From positions 1,054,001 to 1,118,000 of the forward strand of contig NZ_JAVAMP010000001.1 of NCBI RefSeq assembly GCF_030730905.1: a stretch of 64,000 bases of DNA, read 5' to 3'. The notes under the pieces are model-generated. The model ran no database searches. It saw nothing but the letters and a program-made list of their open reading frames with translations, and had not been told where the DNA came from. Positions 55,301 through 64,000 of the stretch are shown here, piece by piece (positions within the stretch are counted from its first letter, which is position 1; every line of letters begins with the position of its first letter). This DNA is from Chengkuizengella axinellae. GTDB lineage: Bacteria > Bacillota > Bacilli > Paenibacillales > KCTC-33759. Made by a program: the position numbers and the translations under genes.

Positions 55301-55613
55301 GATAATAGACACAGATTTTAAAGGCACCGCTGTAGAAATGCAGATTTGGGTAAATGATGGATTGAATGCTAAAATTCAAAAGATGATTGTTACAATTACA
55401 GGCGCACATGGTTCAGATGTATGGTTAGCAAGAATTATGGCTAAATCTTTTTACATTGGAGGAACTAGATTTCTTTCAAATGGCGGAGACAACTATTTTG
55501 GAAACATTAATTTTATAAGAAATCAAGACGGTCCAGTTTTCACATCTCCTAATGGAACTAACTATAAACTAAAAGTGGATGACAATGGCAATCCATACAC
55601 AGAAGAAGTATAA
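52398..55613 (+). CDS. Giant pectate-lyase-fold tailspike 1
   Basis: A 1071-residue spike. The first 45 residues (STNKTPKLNLHSWVLEDNV, then EFNENFNAIEEAI) are nearly the same in two further genes and are the probable baseplate anchor. Two Pectate_lyase_3 right-handed beta helices begin at NVKWFGAKGNGIQDDT (about 47) and NVKSFGAKGDSVTDDT (about 545), each followed by a CBM-like beta sandwich (for example FKPETDYSVSFWIENEHQ). TTG 52398 is used, behind AAAGGGAGTG; the other spikes also start TTG-AGT-ACN. Such spikes bind and often cleave polysaccharide; catalytic residues cannot be assigned by eye. Confidence 0.85.
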   Translation: MSTNKTPKLNLHSWVLEDNVELDEFNENFNAIEEAIVELGGINVKWFGAKGNGIQDDTAAIQKTIDYAIVDDDISTVFIPDGDYHITGQLNVTKSINITGGHMHNTILRWGGADDGVSDLIHIENPDGSRIDGFTISHLTVRGAPRNGISLINTHSFTVENVRSRNHGQDGYYCNYAWKGMFLASEGNLNGRNGFHSENESQTVNFINCWAYANSWVGIKPDRKSMIEGCTLEANEYAAVHVIDVDNVHIAGCYFENNKGFSPLKPTYPTCMIFAENSRGLVLSGMGCFEISDYAVKLDNMKNVVINGCSGKKAGGDVWSYDWDEHGAIGLYVTETCENIMLVGMESVPMRIENENSVHRIHNSEAFDLMNGEGFYRTEGETAGLARGLEPQTNNTGVSLSLVPFPYGDDLAQQITCATSAPEDAYEGDGGFIKRLNFKPETDYSVSFWIENEHQILLRDTDGNRMTGGSDITNAVNGGASGEGWSDNNGWRKLVFNFKTSLNPINDYIEFRGKHDGISFKIARLEIVEGAYDIASFPKILEQEEINVKSFGAKGDSVTDDTQAIQLAINYVELRGGGSVVISNPHVITDTLILKNDVVLVGKNDAKLIIKENINGIQINNNTSILGKLDIEVNFFNYNSSVIHINGADDIRQRNNRIENLNIIGHSDVTGMGNGIHLDCSMNDSAVSYVIFVNINIRGFERGIFLDAPDLNENTDWNYVNGNMFNKLIISDCDYYIYGSGDHGSHNNADGNTFTDFQLQWNTRCVEMIHIEGWLNSFNGFCWDIANESTAKLLNLTSTSERNNFYLMQFGTDNYIDDGESNFISFREFDRFNSASSSQHYPIKEGANLESWQEGALYNFNGEYDDILHAADKVHTVTELSGVENISSGALRYVFSGSSSKQIVLDLTDNKSYSFEIDINASNYHNVSNSYLTGGIRKLAFLFSHGRIPRSIQVDITDNQGTEYSTTKIIDTDFKGTAVEMQIWVNDGLNAKIQKMIVTITGAHGSDVWLARIMAKSFYIGGTRFLSNGGDNYFGNINFIRNQDGPVFTSPNGTNYKLKVDDNGNPYTEEV

Positions 55614-55625
55614 GGAGTGTGGTCA

Positions 55626-55965
55626 AGAGTACAAAAAGCTCAATTTTTAAATCTTCATAGTTGGGTATCGAATGATAATGTCAATATGGAAGAAGCCCCT
55701 GGAAGAAATGGATTTTATAGTGGCAGTAGAAGATGGAATGGATAAGTGGTGTGCCACAGTATAGAAATGATTCATGTTGAAGGGTTCACAATTAATTTAA
55801 GTTCAAATAAAACGTCTAATTTAAATCTTCAAAGTTGGAAATTGATAATACTAGAAATGATAACAAATATCATAGAATCTGATGAGGGAAATAAAATATA
55901 CTACTACTACTTGTATATCATTAGACAATGGAGGCACTGTTATCGAAAAACAAAACTATTTCATA
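55626..55965 (+). pseudogene. Fragments of decayed tailspike genes
   Basis: Two broken copies of the spike anchor are visible in different frames. One is near 55626-55695 (STK, frameshift, then QFLNLHSWVSNDNVNMEEA). The other is near 55797-55850 (LSSNKTSNLNLQSWKL). Between them are pieces like mid-spike sequence (GRNGFYSGS; IEMIHVEGF, which matches VEMIHIEGW of spike 1). All frames are interrupted. This is the debris of at least one lost spike gene. Confidence 0.75.
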
Positions 55966-55967
55966 TA

Positions 55968-56014
55968 TAGGCTTAAAAACAACCTGTATTCATACGGTTT
56001 TTTAAGCCTTTTAA
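55968..56014 (+). terminator. Terminator between spike loci 1 and 2
   Basis: AGGCTTAAAAA...AACC pairs with GGTTTTTTAAGCCT, followed by TTTT. Spike 2 may therefore need its own promoter or read-through. Confidence 0.7.
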
Positions 56015-56067
56015 AAGTTTATTAAAGAACTAAATTCATAAAAACTATTCAAGGGGGGCAGTAAATT

Positions 56068-59000
56068 TTGAGTACAAATAAAACAGAAACTCTTAAATTG
56101 CATAATTGGGAAGGTTCAGACAATGTATCAAGAATTGAATTTAATGAAAACTTTAACATTTTAGATCAAGCAATAGCAGATCGTGGTGTGAATGTTAAAT
56201 GGTTCGGTGCAAAAGGAGATGGAAAAACAGATGATACACAGGCACTAACTTCTGCTTTTGAGTATATTTCAAATAATGAAAAAATAGTAAAGTTATTTTT
56301 TCCTTCTGGAAATTATAGAACAAGAAACTTTTCTGCAATTGATTTAAACAGTGATATTCACGTTATAGGTGAAAATGCTACTATTATTTTTGAAACAGAC
56401 GGAGAATTACTGAACATTATTAATGAAAATTTGTATATTCATTTTCAAAACATGAATTTTATAGCAGAAACGACAGGTTTATTTGTGATTTTGTGGAGAC
56501 TCGGAACCATTTTTACTAAAGAAATCATATTTGATAACTGTTATTTTGAAGGAGATTTATCTGCTATTCGATATTATATGGATGAAAATACTAATCCATT
56601 GATAACTAAATTCGGTGTAGGATTTTTTAGGTTAGTGGATTGTAAAGTGAAAAATACGAATAACTCCTTTATGGTTTTAAGTGATTGTCCTTCTGATCAT
56701 ATTGTAATTGAAAGAAATTATATAAATAATTTCAGTTATCAATTTGCGAGTATAGCAATAGAAAATGGTCAAGACACCTATGAGGCATTACTTGATTCTA
56801 AAAAGTTACTTACAGTTAAAAATAATTTTGTTTATTGTGATGACGATTGGTGGGGCCAAGTAGGCAGTGGAGGCTATTATTCTTTCGTACTGTTTGAAGG
56901 TGCGAAGGTGATCTACGAAAATAATCATGTTGAAGGTATGAAGTATGATGGAAATATAGCACTATATGATATCTATGCCAGTGTAAGAGAAATATATTAT
57001 ACCAATAATACTTGGATAAATAATATAAGCTTCTCTGATTTAAATTATAAGGATTCCAGTGCTACTAATACGCTGATGAAAGCAAAGAATGGACCCGGAG
57101 CTTTTAAAAGGTACTTTGCAAACAACTATTTCAAGACGACAAAAGAATTTGCAGAAATGCATGGAAAAGACCCTGAACAAATGATTGTACATTTTATGGA
57201 CTTATCTGATACGGCAGATGAATGGATTATCAAAAATAATACCTTTCATATTTATAGAATGAAATTTAGTCCTTCAAGTGAGGACATATATAGTATGAAG
57301 GTTGTTGATAATGAGATTGAATGTGAACATGCAGAAGGTGCAATCATTTATTATAGAACTAATTCAAATGTTGATTATGCTAATAAATCACATGTATTAA
57401 AAGGAAATACAATACGCATTAGAAAAAGACAGTTTGAAGGAACAATAACACTAGTTAAAACAGTTGATTACTCCGACAATCAAAATTCAATACCTTTAGT
57501 AGTGGTTGAAAATAATAATGTTATTGCACCACTTGCTTACTGTATAGATAATATTCGTACTGAAAAATTAATTTTTAAGGACAACTATGTTGAGCATAAG
57601 GATGATGAAAATGTGGATTTATATGCTGGTGTTATGTATGGTCCTGATACAAAAATAGGAGAATTGGCAAATATAAACAATAATTTTGTTAGTAAGATAG
57701 GAATGTTCTTTGAGCCTAGAACCTATCATGGACATTCAGAAGTTACGGAAGACTTCACGATTACACGAAAAGGAGTATCATCCTATAATTCATCTTTTCA
57801 ATTTGAAAAGTATAATCCAGATGTACAAACACAAAGATTTTTGAGAGACTATGAAATAACCTCTAGTGAAGGTACAGTTAAATTTAGATTAATTGTGCAG
57901 TATGGATATGACAGTCAAGCGGATAGAAATTATGTTACTTACATGAATAGCTCAGGAGAACAGCGAACACGTTTATTATATTATCAAGAGGATGATATAA
58001 AAGAAGGCGATGGAGAATCTGTATTTCTATATGATTTTGAAGGTGAAGGCCCGCAAATAGAAATAAAATTTGAAAATAGTGAAAGCTATTCTATCTTTCA
58101 TATCCCTAACTTTGTAGATGAAACAAAAGAATATACTTTACACATTAGAATGAGAAATTTTCCTACTACTGAAACGAATTTACCTGTAGTATCACTTGCA
58201 GGAACAAGCTTATCAACAACAGCTAATGTAAGAGATTTTGGAGCAACAGGTGACGGGGTGACGGATGATGCTGCAGCCATTGATAGTGCTATCGCATACA
58301 TGGAGGCTAATCCGAAGGTTGTAAACCTTTATTTTCCTAAAGGTGTTTATTTTGTAACAGATAGATTAGTTGTTCCTAGCACCACTAATATAATAGGTGA
58401 TGGTATGACGCACTCTATTATAAATACTACAGATGGAGCTGACGGAATTATCGTTTCAGATATAGGTGACAATCAAAGTGTACATTGGCGTGATTTTACA
58501 ATCAATGGAGGAGGTCGTGACGCTATTCATGTAGGCGGAGGGTTCGCTGATTTTAAATTTACGAATGTGTCAGCCAATAATGCAAGCAGACATGGATTTT
58601 ATTTTGTATCCTGTGAAAACGGTGTTTTTGAAAACTGTGTTGCTCAAAATAATGCAGAATGTGGATTCTACAGCGATAATACAGATAACGTAACTCATCT
58701 AAACTGTAAAGCAATTAATAATGTGACAGGTATATTTCTTGGGGATTACAGTGTGGTAAACTCATGTATATTTAAAAATAATCATATGGCCGCTATACAT
58801 GCCGATGGTGTAATTAGTTTAGGAATAAGAAACAACATTTTTGATACACCTGTAACACCTTCGCCTACTGAAAATCAGTATCTTATTTTATTAGAAAATT
58901 GTCAGGCAGTTGAAATAGCTTCACAGTATGTTTTTAGGCATGTTGATATGGCAATAGGCATTTATAATAGTCATCAAATCACTTTATCTGCATTAGCAGG

Positions 59001-60552
59001 ACTTGTAACTTTAGAAAACTGGTTGGAAGGTGATTACACAGGTTTATTTGTTGATTCAGATTCAACGAATATAACAATCACTTCAAACAATAATTATCCT
59101 TTTATTATTGAGGACCCAACAGAAATTAATATTATTTCAACACAAAATGAGAAAAGGGATGCTTTAGATGGTTTGGGAATCATACGGGAAGAAAGTTCAG
59201 ATCATGCAGGTTTTGCAAATGGATGGATTCCAGATGATGGGATGACAGGTGTTATAATTGAAGATTCAAAAGCATGGGGCAATTGGTTACAGCAAGTAAC
59301 ACCTTCCTCTGCACTTCAAAAGGTATCTATTGATAAAAAAGTTAGATCTAACACTAGATACACAGTAGGGATTTTATTGAGAAATGAGATGGACGTAGCA
59401 ATCCATTTTCCATCTGGGGTTCAAAGTAGCACTATCCCACCTACTGGCAAAGGCATGAGATTTTTGACATTTACTTTCAGTTCTGGTTCCAGTCCTGATG
59501 ATCTTCTAAGTATTTTGTTATTAAATGGTGAAGGAATGAATTGTGAAATTGGTGGTGTTAAAATAGTTGAAGGTTATTATCATACAACTAATTTTCCCCT
59601 TGCAAAAGAACAGCATTTAGTTGAAAAACCTACTTTTATTAATGTGTTAGATCATTTTGCAGACCCAACAGGAGTGGAAGATTGTTCAGAGGCTTTTGAT
59701 TTAGCTGTAGCAGAAGCAATAAACAAAGGTATTTCTAATATCTATATTCCCACAGGAAGATATGAATTGTCTGATATATGGAAAGTACCTAACTATATAA
59801 ATATATATGGTGATGGTATGAATAATACAATTTTAAATTCTACAGATCAAAGTGACGCTATCAGAGTATTATCATTAGATAGAGTTAGTTTACATTGGAG
59901 AGATTTTTCAGTGAATTGTGATGGTGGAGGTAGAGATGGACTACATTTAACAGGTGTAGATAACTTTAAGTTATCTAACATAAAAGTTACTGGAGCCGCT
60001 GAAAATGGAATCTATATTTCAACATCTTCACAAGGTATTATTGAAAACTGTGTAACAGAGGATAATATATTAAGAGGTATTTATGCAAATAACGCAGACG
60101 GATTGAAAATTACTGGTTGTAGAATTTCAAGAAATAATGTAGGTGTATATGCACAAGATTATTGCTTTATCGAATCTAATTATTTTGATTCAAATACTTT
60201 TTCAGATATACATTTTGAATTCATAACGTTTGGTATCATACAAGGAAACTATTTTGCTGAGTACCTTCCTGTAACACCGACTCCAGATTCACACTATATA
60301 TTAGTTGAGAATTCAAGAGGTATTCAGATACAAGGACAACAAGTCTTTATGGAAAGAGGTACAGCTATAAAGCTTGTTGACAGTCGAGCAATTACAATGT
60401 CTGCTTTATCGTCATCTTTTATTGAAGCGTCAAGTTGGCAAGCTGGACATTTAGGATTATTTGTTGAAGCTGATTGTGCAAATATTATATTAATGGCAAG
60501 TGATAACGTACCTATGAATATTGTAAACAGTGATGATGTAACAATACTTTAA
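56068..60552 (+). CDS. Giant pectate-lyase-fold tailspike 2
   Basis: At 1494 residues this is the largest spike. The anchor STNKTETLKLHNWEGSDNV, EFNENFNILDQAI is shared. Three beta-helix modules start at NVKWFGAKGDGKTDDT (about 47), NVRDFGATGDGVTDDA (about 718) and a degenerate one at FINVLDHFADPTGVEDCSEA (about 1189). The last two are close relatives (GDGMTHSIINTTDGADGI versus GDGMNNTILNSTDQSDAI), showing internal module duplication, and are separated by a CBM-like domain. TTG 56068 follows AAGGGGGGC. Confidence 0.85.
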   Translation: MSTNKTETLKLHNWEGSDNVSRIEFNENFNILDQAIADRGVNVKWFGAKGDGKTDDTQALTSAFEYISNNEKIVKLFFPSGNYRTRNFSAIDLNSDIHVIGENATIIFETDGELLNIINENLYIHFQNMNFIAETTGLFVILWRLGTIFTKEIIFDNCYFEGDLSAIRYYMDENTNPLITKFGVGFFRLVDCKVKNTNNSFMVLSDCPSDHIVIERNYINNFSYQFASIAIENGQDTYEALLDSKKLLTVKNNFVYCDDDWWGQVGSGGYYSFVLFEGAKVIYENNHVEGMKYDGNIALYDIYASVREIYYTNNTWINNISFSDLNYKDSSATNTLMKAKNGPGAFKRYFANNYFKTTKEFAEMHGKDPEQMIVHFMDLSDTADEWIIKNNTFHIYRMKFSPSSEDIYSMKVVDNEIECEHAEGAIIYYRTNSNVDYANKSHVLKGNTIRIRKRQFEGTITLVKTVDYSDNQNSIPLVVVENNNVIAPLAYCIDNIRTEKLIFKDNYVEHKDDENVDLYAGVMYGPDTKIGELANINNNFVSKIGMFFEPRTYHGHSEVTEDFTITRKGVSSYNSSFQFEKYNPDVQTQRFLRDYEITSSEGTVKFRLIVQYGYDSQADRNYVTYMNSSGEQRTRLLYYQEDDIKEGDGESVFLYDFEGEGPQIEIKFENSESYSIFHIPNFVDETKEYTLHIRMRNFPTTETNLPVVSLAGTSLSTTANVRDFGATGDGVTDDAAAIDSAIAYMEANPKVVNLYFPKGVYFVTDRLVVPSTTNIIGDGMTHSIINTTDGADGIIVSDIGDNQSVHWRDFTINGGGRDAIHVGGGFADFKFTNVSANNASRHGFYFVSCENGVFENCVAQNNAECGFYSDNTDNVTHLNCKAINNVTGIFLGDYSVVNSCIFKNNHMAAIHADGVISLGIRNNIFDTPVTPSPTENQYLILLENCQAVEIASQYVFRHVDMAIGIYNSHQITLSALAGLVTLENWLEGDYTGLFVDSDSTNITITSNNNYPFIIEDPTEINIISTQNEKRDALDGLGIIREESSDHAGFANGWIPDDGMTGVIIEDSKAWGNWLQQVTPSSALQKVSIDKKVRSNTRYTVGILLRNEMDVAIHFPSGVQSSTIPPTGKGMRFLTFTFSSGSSPDDLLSILLLNGEGMNCEIGGVKIVEGYYHTTNFPLAKEQHLVEKPTFINVLDHFADPTGVEDCSEAFDLAVAEAINKGISNIYIPTGRYELSDIWKVPNYINIYGDGMNNTILNSTDQSDAIRVLSLDRVSLHWRDFSVNCDGGGRDGLHLTGVDNFKLSNIKVTGAAENGIYISTSSQGIIENCVTEDNILRGIYANNADGLKITGCRISRNNVGVYAQDYCFIESNYFDSNTFSDIHFEFITFGIIQGNYFAEYLPVTPTPDSHYILVENSRGIQIQGQQVFMERGTAIKLVDSRAITMSALSSSFIEASSWQAGHLGLFVEADCANIILMASDNVPMNIVNSDDVTIL

Positions 60553-60778
60553 TTAAATATTACATGCACAAATCAGACCTTAGACCATATAAAATGAGTG
60601 GTCTTATTTGTATATAAAAGTTTTAAAAAATTTAAGTGGAGTATTTTAATGAAAGAAGGCATTTTTATTTCGACAGTAGTAGTAATAGGTGCTTCATTAC
60701 TTCACTGAATTTATTAGTAACCATAGTTTCGCAAAATTGAAATGAATCGGAATAATTCAGTGTAGAGGGGGAATGAAA
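60553..60778 (+). other. Interval between spikes 2 and 3
   Basis: A weak hairpin (TAGACCA / TGGTCTA-like, 60581-60606) without a T run and a 19-codon hydrophobic frame (60649-60708) are the only features. GAGGGGGAATG provides the ribosome-binding site of spike 3. Confidence 0.45.
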
Positions 60779-63700
60779 TTGAGTACAAATAAAACAGAAC
60801 ATTTAAAATTGCATAATTGGGAAGGCACAGATAAAGTTTCAAGGCAAGAATTTAATGAAAACTTTAGTATGATAGATCAAGCTGTTTCAGAAAAAGCGGT
60901 TAATGTTAAATGGTTTGGTGCTTTAGGAGACGGTTCATCCGATGATACAGATGCGTTACAAAATGCTGTTAATTTTACACTGGAAAGAGGAGGAAACTTA
61001 TATATACCAAATGGTGAATTTATTCTTACAAGTCAACTTAATATTATAGGTGCTTTAAACATTACAGGTAATGGAATTAATCAAACGATTTTAAAATGGG
61101 GTGGATCAGATGACGGAGTTTCTAACTTGATCAATATCGTGAGTCCTGATGGTAGAATAGATGATTTTAAGATTGTAGACTTAACAGTATCGGGAGCACC
61201 TAGACATGGATTTTTCTTATATGATACTCATGCATGGACCTTTCATAATGTAAAATCAGAAAGAAACGGTGGAGACGGTTTTCGATCTGAGTATTGTTGG
61301 AAGGGTTCTTATTATAGTTGCCAAGCATATAGAAATGGTGAAAATGGATTTCAAAGTACAAATGAAGGTCAGACAGTTGAGTTTATTAGCTGTTGGGCAT
61401 TATCTAATACATTAGCTGGAATAAAACCTGCTCAGAAGTCTATTATTGCTGGAGGGACAGTTGAGAATAATGGTTTAGCAGGTCTTCACATTACGAATAG
61501 TAGTGTCAGTGTTAATGGAGTATATTTTGAAGCAGAATATAGTCCTCCAAATGAAAACAGTTATACTTATCAAGTTCTGATAGAAAACACTTTTTCAGTT
61601 TCAATTAGTGGTAGTAACTGTCTTGAAAAGATGGATATTGGATTAGGGATTTTCAATTCACAGGATGTTTTTATAAATGGGTGTGGCGCTAAGAATAGAG
61701 CGGAAGTATATGCTTGGGATGATAGAGAGCAAACAGGTATCTGGGTAGGTAATAGGACAGGTGATAATGTAGGGCAACCTTGTGAAAATATTGTGTTTGC
61801 TGGTTGTACACCAGTTCCAATGCTGATTGAAGATTATAATTCTGTCATCATTGTCGGAGATGCAGTTGAAGACATACTCGGGGGAGAAGGGTTCTTTAAT
61901 ACAGAAGGAGAAATTACAGGACTAGCTAGTGGAATTGATGGTTTATCTGGAACTCCTGATTTAGAATTAGTGGATACTATACCTTATAAAATGAGAGGTA
62001 GTCGTGCTCAAAAAGTAAAAGTATTAGCAAAATATGATGGATTCTATAAGTATGTAAATGTTAAACCCAATACATCCTATACAATTGCTTTTTGGTACTA
62101 CAGTGAGGATGCTAAAGTCTATATTGAAAACGCAGAAGGAAATCGATTAGGTGGATCAGACTTATACCCTAGAACTATACGACCATTTTGGAGGCATTAT
62201 GTTTTTAACTTCACTACTGGAGAAAATGTAGAGAACTACTATATTAGAGTGAGATCAAGAAATGAGACTGGTACTTTTTATATAGCAGATATGATATTAA
62301 CAGAAGGCGCATTTAGATCTACAAACTTTCCTATAAATGATGTAAAAGTAAGTAGCAATAACACAAAAAAGGAAGAAAGTTCAGGAGTAAATGTAAAAGA
62401 TTTTGGAGCAAAAGGTAATGGTGTTACAGATGATACACAGGCAATTCAAGATGCTATAGATCATGCCATAGGTATAAAAAGCACTGTTTTTATACCTAGC
62501 GGTGAATATATCATTACAAGTCAAATAAATATTATACAAGGTGTCAATATCACGGGTAGTAGTATAAAGCACACCATACTAAGATGGGGTGGTATAGAGG
62601 ATGGTATTTCTGATTTACTTCATATTGAAAATCCAAATGGAAAGATCAATGATTTTAAATTAAGTCATTTTACTGTGGAGTATGCACCAAGGTATGGAGT
62701 GTATTGTTATCAAACACATGCATGGATTGTAGAATGTGTTAGATCAAGAAACAACGGTAGTGATGGATTTTTCAGTGAAGAATGCTGGAAAGGCACATTC
62801 TATAGTTGTCAAGCAAATTACAACTCTGGTAATGGATTTCATGGAAGTCTCGTCAATGGTCAAACGGTAGAGTATATAAGTTGTTGGGCATTTCAAAATG
62901 TACTTGCTGGAATTAAACCTGCAAATCGTTGTGTTATAACTGGAGGAACAGTGGAGGCTAATGGACTTGCAGATATTCATATAACGCAAAGTTATGTAGA
63001 TATTAGTGGCGTATATTTTGAGGGCGCAACTGATCAGCCAGATACTGCTACTGGACCAAACACATATCATTTACTAATTGAAAATACTCATTCCATTCAT
63101 GTTAGTGCTTCTAATTGTTTTGGTAGAGTTGATATTGGAACTAAGGTAATAAATTCAAAAGGTATCGTATTCAATGCTTGTGGTGGAGGTGATGAATCAG
63201 CAGGGGGAAAAGAAAACACATACGCTTGGGATAGAACGTATCAAACAGGTCTTTGGATTGATAAAGATTGTGAAAATGTAGTTCTAAATGGATGTAGCTC
63301 AGTTCCTACAATTATAGAAGATTTTACTAATGTTATTGTAGCAAGTAATGAAGTAACAGATCTATTAAATGGATCAGGATTCTTTAATGAAGAAGGTGAT
63401 ACATTAGGATTAGCAAAGGGATTAGAACCTGAAAATGGTGGGGGCATCATGTCTTTAATTGAGACGATGCCTTATAGGATTAGAGGACAATATGTCCAAC
63501 AAATTACTGCTGAAGAAAGCTACCAAGGATTTATTAAAAGGTTTGATGTAAAACCTAACACCACTTATTCTATTGCTTTTTGGTATTTTAGTGATGATGT
63601 TCAAGTATATCTAGATGATCCGATTCAGCAACGTATTACGGATTCAGATTTATATCCTAGAGATAACTGGAGATATTATGTGTTTCAATTTACAGTTCCT

Positions 63701-64000
63701 GAAACGGTTATCCAAGATTTTGTAACTTTTAGAACTAGAGATATTGGTACATTTGCAATTGCTGATTTAATCATTGTTGAAGGTGCATACGATATGACTT
63801 CATTTCCTCTTGGAAATGTTACTTCATTAAATGAAGAAGAAGTAATAGAAGATAAAACCATAAAATACCTTTCTAATGTTGATTTATTGAACGGATTAGG
63901 TGTATTTAGTCAATATAATGATAGTGGTATTGTATCTGAATTAGAGCCAAGAGCTGGAGACCCATTGCTTGCAGGAACACCAGAATTAATTAAATCAGAT
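60779..64000 (+). CDS. Giant pectate-lyase-fold tailspike 3 (runs off the window)
   Basis: TTG 60779 opens a frame with no stop through position 64000 (1074 codons seen). It begins with the common anchor STNKTEHLKLHNWEGTDKV, EFNENFSMIDQAV. Two beta-helix modules start at NVKWFGALGDGSSDDT (about 44) and NVKDFGAKGNGVTDDT (about 538), each ending in a CBM-like domain and an IVEGAYDMTSFP-type hinge. Both helices resemble the first helix of spike 1 (ILRWGG..DG, GFHSE, GIKP). The C-terminus lies outside. Confidence 0.85.
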   Translation, partial: MSTNKTEHLKLHNWEGTDKVSRQEFNENFSMIDQAVSEKAVNVKWFGALGDGSSDDTDALQNAVNFTLERGGNLYIPNGEFILTSQLNIIGALNITGNGINQTILKWGGSDDGVSNLINIVSPDGRIDDFKIVDLTVSGAPRHGFFLYDTHAWTFHNVKSERNGGDGFRSEYCWKGSYYSCQAYRNGENGFQSTNEGQTVEFISCWALSNTLAGIKPAQKSIIAGGTVENNGLAGLHITNSSVSVNGVYFEAEYSPPNENSYTYQVLIENTFSVSISGSNCLEKMDIGLGIFNSQDVFINGCGAKNRAEVYAWDDREQTGIWVGNRTGDNVGQPCENIVFAGCTPVPMLIEDYNSVIIVGDAVEDILGGEGFFNTEGEITGLASGIDGLSGTPDLELVDTIPYKMRGSRAQKVKVLAKYDGFYKYVNVKPNTSYTIAFWYYSEDAKVYIENAEGNRLGGSDLYPRTIRPFWRHYVFNFTTGENVENYYIRVRSRNETGTFYIADMILTEGAFRSTNFPINDVKVSSNNTKKEESSGVNVKDFGAKGNGVTDDTQAIQDAIDHAIGIKSTVFIPSGEYIITSQINIIQGVNITGSSIKHTILRWGGIEDGISDLLHIENPNGKINDFKLSHFTVEYAPRYGVYCYQTHAWIVECVRSRNNGSDGFFSEECWKGTFYSCQANYNSGNGFHGSLVNGQTVEYISCWAFQNVLAGIKPANRCVITGGTVEANGLADIHITQSYVDISGVYFEGATDQPDTATGPNTYHLLIENTHSIHVSASNCFGRVDIGTKVINSKGIVFNACGGGDESAGGKENTYAWDRTYQTGLWIDKDCENVVLNGCSSVPTIIEDFTNVIVASNEVTDLLNGSGFFNEEGDTLGLAKGLEPENGGGIMSLIETMPYRIRGQYVQQITAEESYQGFIKRFDVKPNTTYSIAFWYFSDDVQVYLDDPIQQRITDSDLYPRDNWRYYVFQFTVPETVIQDFVTFRTRDIGTFAIADLIIVEGAYDMTSFPLGNVTSLNEEEVIEDKTIKYLSNVDLLNGLGVFSQYNDSGIVSELEPRAGDPLLAGTPELIKSD

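Noticed and set aside
60649-60708. A 19-codon hydrophobic frame before spike 3 (MKEGIFISTVVVIGASLLH)
   Set aside because: It could hint at a truncated holin-like peptide, but it is too short and its ribosome-binding site is weak.
1-64000. tRNA, rRNA, CRISPR arrays, insertion sequences and integrases
   Set aside because: None was recognised on either strand. No transposase or integrase frame and no rRNA-like block was seen; a tRNA could be missed by eye but none was evident.

Overview
The window is low-GC DNA from a spore-forming Firmicute of the order Bacillales. Evidence is the conserved gene order (DUF3243-DUF3388-rodZ-like ... pgsA-cinA-recA-recX-rny-ymdB-spoVS ... korAB-miaB-ricA), spoVS with a SigH-type promoter, a DinR/LexA box at recA, a T-box leader, and an S-layer-homology protein. 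The mix resembles Paenibacillaceae, but genus cannot be fixed from sequence alone.

Region 1 (1-17900) is a conserved housekeeping block: c-di-GMP/RNA-binding YajQ, radical-SAM methylthiotransferases RimO and MiaB, phospholipid synthesis (PgsA), recombination (RecA/RecX/CinA), RNase Y, the YmdB phosphodiesterase (apparently using an ATT start codon), SpoVS, an M19 dipeptidase, 2-oxoacid:ferredoxin oxidoreductase KorAB, a PduL-type phosphotransacylase, and RicA. After ricA the conserved order is lost.

Region 2 (17900-40500) is accessory. It holds a VanW-like gene, a lipoprotein, and a BlaI/BlaR1-type sensory operon whose M56 protease carries a seven-blade Kelch propeller as its outer domain, coupled to an exported YcdB/YcdC-SLH protein. 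It continues with a frameshifted small membrane gene, a streptothricin-acetyltransferase-like enzyme, a YpeB-like membrane protein, a MerR operon with a perfect 19-bp inverted repeat and two uncharacterised proteins, a DNase-I-fold hydrolase, a heterodimeric ABC exporter, a secreted GH64 beta-1,3-glucanase, a T-box-controlled divergent seryl-tRNA synthetase and two GNAT proteins.

Region 3 (40500-64000, running off the end) is a contractile phage-tail locus of the PBSX/skin (Xkd/Yqb) lineage: an ArpU-type regulator, neck proteins, sheath, tube, tail chaperone with a canonical -1 frameshift site, a tape measure with a recent 501-bp internal duplication, LysM protein, hub/baseplate proteins, a lectin-DUF2313 fusion, then at least three giant pectate-lyase-fold spike proteins and the debris of another. 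No terminase, portal, protease or capsid gene is present; chromosomal accessory genes abut the tail genes directly. The simplest reading is a headless, tailocin-like particle with an expandable set of glycan-targeting spikes. This is the most interesting system in the window.
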